A DNA stretch of 64,000 nt from NCBI GenBank assembly GCA_965230275.1, contig CBDDKO010000002.1, positions 2,666,001 to 2,730,000 on the forward strand. Reading direction: 5' to 3'. This DNA is from JAJRRS01 sp965230275 (GTDB lineage: Bacteria; Planctomycetota; Phycisphaerae; Phycisphaerales; Phycisphaeraceae). Of this stretch, positions 60,077-64,000 are shown one piece after another. The stretch's first letter is position 1; every line of letters starts with the position of its first letter. Below the pieces are notes generated by a model. The model saw only the letters and a list, made by a program, of their open reading frames with translations, had not been told where the DNA came from and did no database searches. Made by a program: the position numbers and the translations under genes.

Positions 60077-60468
60077 GATGCCTGGTTGAGTTTGTCCGTT
60101 GGGTTGACGTTCAATAGTTCGTTGACCTTGCCGACTACCTCACGCGGGCTGAAGGGTTTGGCGATCAGTGCTTTCACGTTCGGGTTGTCCGGCTGGTCGA
60201 TTGCGTGCCCCCTGCCGGTGAGGATGATGACGGGCGTGTTCTGCGTCGGCAGAACCTGTGCCAGGCGGTCGCACAGCGCCAGGCCGTCCATCCGGGGCAT
60301 CTGCAGGTCGGTGATGACCAGATCGGGGGAGGTCTGCTCGGCCAGGCGCAGCGCCTCCTCGCCATCGGTCGCACATTGAATGCGGAACCCGACGCTGGAC
60401 AGCTTGACCGACAGCACATTGAGGATGTGCGTCTCGTCATCGACCAACAGGATCAGTGGTGGCTTCAA
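60073..60468 (-). CDS. CheY-like response regulator receiver protein
   Basis: 131 residues from the TTG at 60468, chosen because AGGAGG lies 5 nt upstream; the ATG at 60492 would place that SD inside the gene. Receiver motifs: LLVDDETHILN (acidic pair), phospho-acceptor Asp in DLVITDLQMPRMDG, Thr in VIILTGRG and Lys in ALIAKPFSP. There is no output domain. Coupled (ATGA) to the HD-GYP gene. The cognate histidine kinase is not in the window. Confidence 0.92.
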   Translation of the reverse strand: MKPPLILLVDDETHILNVLSVKLSSVGFRIQCATDGEEALRLAEQTSPDLVITDLQMPRMDGLALCDRLAQVLPTQNTPVIILTGRGHAIDQPDNPNVKALIAKPFSPREVVGKVNELLNVNPTDKLNQAS

Positions 60469-60500
60469 TTTGCCTCCTCTCCGAGTCTCCATCCGCGCTT

Positions 60501-60518
60501 ACCGTGTACAGACACGGT
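60501..60518. promoter_or_regulatory. perfect inverted repeat upstream of the receiver/HD-GYP/STAS/gspEF operon
   Basis: ACCGTGT-acag-ACACGGT, 7-nt arms, lies 33 nt upstream of the TTG start. It could be an operator or a leader hairpin. Confidence 0.4.
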
Positions 60519-60658
60519 GGCCCGACCTGGTTCGGGCATAACGCGATGGACGGCCGGTACTCAGGCCTGTAGATAGCATCGGTTCAATCGGTGAGAGGGT
60601 TGACCGGGACCGGTGGTTTAAGCCGGATAGAACGGTCTTGACGGATCGATGCGAGGCG

Positions 60659-60690
60659 AAAAAAAAACACCCGGCGGTGAAGCCGGGCGC
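60659..60690 (-). terminator. intrinsic terminator after the TPR lipoprotein gene
   Basis: Minus-strand stem CCCGGC/GCCGGG with loop TTCACC is followed by TG and nine T (plus-strand A run 60659-60667). It separates the secretin/TPR unit from the downstream receiver operon. Confidence 0.85.
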
Positions 60691-60710
60691 TGGGTTATCG
60701 GCTGGCGTGA

Positions 60711-61919
60711 TCAGCTGTTCTGATCGGATACCGCGGCCAGCAACTGCCTGGCCCTACGGTCCTCCGGATGGCGCTCAAGGGCCTGGTTATAGGCCTCGGC
60801 GGCGGCTGTTAGTCGGCCTGCCTTCTGCAACGACAGGCCGCGCAGGATCAGCGGCTCCGTGCTCGTCGGCGCGGCCTGGGCCGCCCGGTCGAACATCTGC
60901 AAGGCGTTGTTCAGGTTGCCCCGCTTCTGCCAGACCATCCCGGCAAGCAGGTAGCCCTCGTGACGCTTGGGCGCCAGGCCCATCACCTTGCTGGCCGATT
61001 GGAGGGCACCGCCCATGTCGTCCATCTGGTAGCTGAGTTCACCGAGCTTGATCCAGTCGGACACGTCACCCTGGGGGCTGCGTGCCAGTTCCAGCATCAG
61101 TGTCTGCGCCTCTTTGGCCTTACCGGTGTTGAGGTACGCGGCGGTCAGCTGACGCTTGAGGTCCGCACGGTCCTTCTGCTCCGGGTCCCTTAGCAGTTCC
61201 TCGAACACTTCCACGGCTTCGTCGTGCCTGCCGCAAGCGGAAAGCGTCATCGCGTGGTGCTGTTTGATCTTTTCGTCTTCCGGGTCCAGCAGCGAGGCCT
61301 GGTGGAAGTACTCGGCCGCCTTGGCCGGGTCGGACTTGATGAGGTACAGGTGACCGAGCGCGGCCCGGACGCCGGCGTTCTGGTCGAAGTACTGACGCTT
61401 GGATTCGAACAACACGATGGCGTCATCCACCCGGTCGAGTTCAACCAGCGCTTCACCGACTGCCAGCAGGTAGTTGGGGTTGTCCGGCTGCTTCTCATAG
61501 GCCAGTTCGTAGAACTCAAGCGAGTTGTCGTAGCGCTGCCAGCGCTGCATCACCAGGCCCTGGTAGTAGTAGGTGTCGGGTCGCTCCGGCGACAACTCGA
61601 TCGCGGCGCTGAACAGGTGGTAAGCCCGCTCGAGCTTGCCACGTTCGATCGCGATACGCCCGGCCAGCACGTGCAGGCCCGCGTGGGTCGGGTCGATCGA
61701 CAGCCCTTCCTTCACAGACTTCTCCGCCTGCGTCAGGTCGCCCGTGCGGAACTGCTGTGAGGCCATATCCAGCATCATCGAGCTTCGCAGCTCCAGCCAG
61801 CGGTTCTTGGCGCTGGCCTTCTCTTCGACCATCGAGTCTTGACAACCAAACAACAGCGACGCAAAAAGCGCCGCTGCTGTAAGGGTGATAGCCTTGGTAA
61901 GCTTCACGTTGCGTTTCAT
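60711..61919 (-). CDS. TPR-repeat lipoprotein linked to the secretin
   Basis: 402 residues. Signal peptide with lipobox LFGC (Cys about 26). The rest is at least nine TPR-like helix pairs of about 34 residues (e.g. QQFRTGDLTQAEKSVKEGLSIDP, LYLIKSDPAKAAEYFHQASLLDP, MVWQKRGNLNNALQMFDRAAQAAP). It starts 40 nt after the secretin stop and ends in an intrinsic terminator. By analogy with PilF/PilW/TadD-type pilotins it may help assemble the secretin in the outer membrane; this is inferred from context. Confidence 0.85.
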   Translation of the reverse strand: MKRNVKLTKAITLTAAALFASLLFGCQDSMVEEKASAKNRWLELRSSMMLDMASQQFRTGDLTQAEKSVKEGLSIDPTHAGLHVLAGRIAIERGKLERAYHLFSAAIELSPERPDTYYYQGLVMQRWQRYDNSLEFYELAYEKQPDNPNYLLAVGEALVELDRVDDAIVLFESKRQYFDQNAGVRAALGHLYLIKSDPAKAAEYFHQASLLDPEDEKIKQHHAMTLSACGRHDEAVEVFEELLRDPEQKDRADLKRQLTAAYLNTGKAKEAQTLMLELARSPQGDVSDWIKLGELSYQMDDMGGALQSASKVMGLAPKRHEGYLLAGMVWQKRGNLNNALQMFDRAAQAAPTSTEPLILRGLSLQKAGRLTAAAEAYNQALERHPEDRRARQLLAAVSDQNS

Positions 61920-61959
61920 TTCTTTTCCTTAATCGGTTGAGTCGGGTGGGTGAGCCTGA

Positions 61960-64000
61960 TTACTCGTTCACCTCTTCGGTATCAACACTGGTGACCGCGG
62001 CTTCACTTTCCACGTCTTCGGTCTCGGCTTCGACTTCATCACTGGCGTCGACGCTCTCATCACCCGTGCCGAGGGCATCCTCGACGAACTCGAAGATGTT
62101 GACGGCACCTTCTTCTTCTTCAGGCTCGGTGAAGTACTCGACGGGCTCGTACTCGGCCGAGGCATCGCCTTCGAATGACGTGTCGTCGGTCTGGCCGAAC
62201 CCATCGGCTTCGGTGGTCTGCCACGTGTCGCCTTCATCGTTGCTCACTTCGATCTGCCAGGGCTCTTCGGCCTGGGCCTGGGTGTCATCGGTCTGAGCTT
62301 CCTCGGCCCAGGTCTCGGTGTCGGTCGGCTGTTCAACCCGCACCTCGACGAAGCCGGTGCTCTCGCCGTCCAGCGTCTGGATGATCTCGAACTTCTGCTC
62401 GGCCTGCTCCCATTCGGACGCGGGCTCGACGAACTCGACGGTCTGTTCGCCTACGCCCTGGGCTTCGGCGGTAGGCTCGGTCCATGCTTCGTCGGCGTTG
62501 GTATCCAGAACCTCTTCGATCTCGGTGATATCCTCGGCCTCGACGGTGATCTCGGCGTTGATCACGGAGTCAACCGCGTTCTTCAGGATGCTGCGGTCAT
62601 AGAAGTAGTTCTTCTCGCCGGTGATTTCGGCCTTCAGCTGCAAGGCGTCGGGCATCGCCGGGTCGAGGTACAGAGCCTTATCCAGCGACCACAGGGCCTT
62701 CTCGTTGTTGCCGTCCTTCATGGCGGCCATCGCGTCGGTGACGTACTTGCTGGTCAGCTTGGTGCGCGACCAGGGCAGCAGACCCTTGCGGGCGCCCAGG
62801 CGGGTCGACTCGATGTCGGCCGAGACGCTGTTGGCCAGCTGGGTCAGGTCCTCGTCCTTCTGGACGGTGGGCTTGATCATGAAGATGACTTCGCTGCGGA
62901 TGACGGTGTCGTCCTGGCCCTTGAAGGCCGGGCCGATGACGGGCAGGCCGCCCACACCCGGGACGTTGGTCCGGGCGATGGTGGTGTCTTCCTTGAACAG
63001 GCCGCCGAGCACGACGGTCTGGCCGGACTTGACGATCACGTTGGAGACCAGCTCCTGGGTCGTGGTGTCGGGGATGACGAACCCGCCGACCAGGCTGGTG
63101 CTGCCGTCGGAAACGCTTGGGCGCAGTTCCATGCGGACGAAGTCGTCGCTGCTGATGAACGGACGCAGCGAGAGCTGGGTACCGACATCAAGGAACTCGA
63201 CGGTCTGCGTGTTAGAGGTTTCGGTAGCCGTGGTGGACAGGTAGCCCAGGCGTTCACCGACGAGCAGGTCAACCTTCTGGCGGTTGAGCACGAGGACCTG
63301 GGGTTTGGCCAGGACGGTGGTGTCGGTGACAGAATCCAGAGCCCGGACGAACAAGGCGGCATCGGAGCCGACCACGCCGAACTTGATGCTGTTAGCGCCC
63401 TGTGCAGTGCTACCGGCGCTGCTACGGATGGCGCTGCCGGAGTCGCCCACGCCACCGGAGATCAATTCATCCACCGCACCCAACGGTGTGGTGAAGTCGG
63501 TGAGATTCAGGTCGGCGAAGACGGCGAAGTCGATGCCGAAAGCGTTGGACTCATTGAGGCGGGCCTGGAGGATGGTGGATTCAACCAGCACCTGCTTGGG
63601 CCGCGTATCCAGCTGCTCGATCACGCTGAGGATCTGCTCAACGTTCTCGGCGTAGTCGCGGATGATCAGGGTGTCCATATGGGCGGAGCTGTTGGAACCG
63701 CCGTCGGACAGCGTGGGCTGGAAGCCGTCATCGACTTCGCCGCTGAGCGCGATCGAGCCGGAGCCCGACAGCAGCGGGCTGGCGAAAGCGGAGGCATCGG
63801 CGGCGTTGATGTAGTCCAGACGGACGATCTCGTAGACCAGTTCACGGTCCGCGTCTTCCATCTCCGCGATTTCCTCGGCGGTGTAGACGTAGATGAACTG
63901 GCCCTTCTCGCGGTAGCCGAAGCCGTTGGTGCTCAGGATGGCGTCCATGGCTTCATAGAAGTCCACGCCGTAGAGGTCGGCCGAGACGGTGCCGGCGACG
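61960..64000 (-). CDS. gspD: type II/IV secretin with long acidic C-terminal tail (partial, N-terminus outside window)
   Basis: The frame is open to the right edge, giving at least 679 residues. The first part seen (VAGTVSADLYGVDFYEAMDAIL) is an STN/N-domain. N-domain repeats (LIIRDYAENVEQILSVIEQLDTRPKQVLVES) lead into the secretin barrel, with VGERLGYLSTTATE, VGTQLSLRPFIS and the closing GGLFKEDTTIARTNVPGVGGLPVIGPAF. After the barrel come a TPR-like helix pair (AMKDGNNEKALWSLDKALYLDP) and about 190 residues very rich in Glu/Asp, not usual for GspD. It forms the outer-membrane channel for secretion. The TPR lipoprotein follows in the same unit. Confidence 0.9.
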   Translation of the reverse strand, partial: VAGTVSADLYGVDFYEAMDAILSTNGFGYREKGQFIYVYTAEEIAEMEDADRELVYEIVRLDYINAADASAFASPLLSGSGSIALSGEVDDGFQPTLSDGGSNSSAHMDTLIIRDYAENVEQILSVIEQLDTRPKQVLVESTILQARLNESNAFGIDFAVFADLNLTDFTTPLGAVDELISGGVGDSGSAIRSSAGSTAQGANSIKFGVVGSDAALFVRALDSVTDTTVLAKPQVLVLNRQKVDLLVGERLGYLSTTATETSNTQTVEFLDVGTQLSLRPFISSDDFVRMELRPSVSDGSTSLVGGFVIPDTTTQELVSNVIVKSGQTVVLGGLFKEDTTIARTNVPGVGGLPVIGPAFKGQDDTVIRSEVIFMIKPTVQKDEDLTQLANSVSADIESTRLGARKGLLPWSRTKLTSKYVTDAMAAMKDGNNEKALWSLDKALYLDPAMPDALQLKAEITGEKNYFYDRSILKNAVDSVINAEITVEAEDITEIEEVLDTNADEAWTEPTAEAQGVGEQTVEFVEPASEWEQAEQKFEIIQTLDGESTGFVEVRVEQPTDTETWAEEAQTDDTQAQAEEPWQIEVSNDEGDTWQTTEADGFGQTDDTSFEGDASAEYEPVEYFTEPEEEEGAVNIFEFVEDALGTGDESVDASDEVEAETEDVESEAAVTSVDTEEVNE

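Overview
The window looks like a chromosomal segment of a planctomycete, most likely class Phycisphaerae. The case rests on GC-rich DNA, the planctomycete export motif LEPRxLLSA at the N-terminus of a 1328-residue secreted protein, a dockerin-like GDLDGDGFVG repeat outside any cellulosome, a sulfatase, frequent TTG/GTG starts with good Shine-Dalgarno (SD) sites, and many intergenic palindromic repeats. No rRNA, tRNA, CRISPR array or prophage was recognised. Class-level placement is an inference.

Layout. 1-4.8 kb: a TolC-type outer-membrane lipoprotein running off the left edge, a sulfatase, and an isopropylmalate dehydratase large subunit without leuD. 4.8-8.3 kb: a REP-associated transposase (RAYT) sitting between and partly inside REP palindromes, an AT-richer islet of two unknown genes, a YhbY protein, and an aquaporin flanked by modular repeats. 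8.3-14.8 kb: acyl-CoA ligase, TPR/SPOR lipoprotein, PilZ protein, kinase-fold protein, C39-like lipoprotein and an esterase. 14.8-15.7 kb: a gene-free gap with two convergent, terminator-ended structured RNA candidates. 15.7-21.8 kb: the giant LEPR amidase/dockerin protein and small envelope proteins.

22-27.6 kb is a coupled surface-glycosylation operon: a DUF115/Maf-type glycosyltransferase, a SPASM protein whose radical-SAM cysteine triad is absent, a CMP-nonulosonate cytidylyltransferase and a NeuC-like epimerase. 27.7-37.7 kb holds a VWA protein, a variant HD-GYP protein, housekeeping genes (hemC, tpiA, secG, yicC-type) and kinase/PDZ proteins. 37.7-39 kb contains an insertion sequence that has landed inside an older palindromic repeat, with a 6-bp duplication, followed by a second MITE-like palindrome with CTAG ends. 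39-44.6 kb: a clan GH-A-like secreted protein with three Ig-like repeats, a PfpI protein and two tandem secreted endonuclease/exonuclease/phosphatase paralogues. 45-47.6 kb: an ABC exporter and a HAD hydrolase coupled to ruvC.

48.2-53.4 kb: topoisomerase IV genes parC and parE, separated by two small, translationally coupled metabolic-type genes. 53.5-64 kb (minus strand): a Na+/alanine-type symporter, gspF, gspE, a STAS protein, a GAF-like/HD-GYP phosphodiesterase, a receiver protein, a TPR lipoprotein, and a gspD-type secretin with a long acidic tail running off the right edge. GspE has a MshEN-like N-terminus with an R-x-G motif, so the block reads as a type II secretion/pilus machine encoded beside its probable cyclic-di-GMP control proteins.
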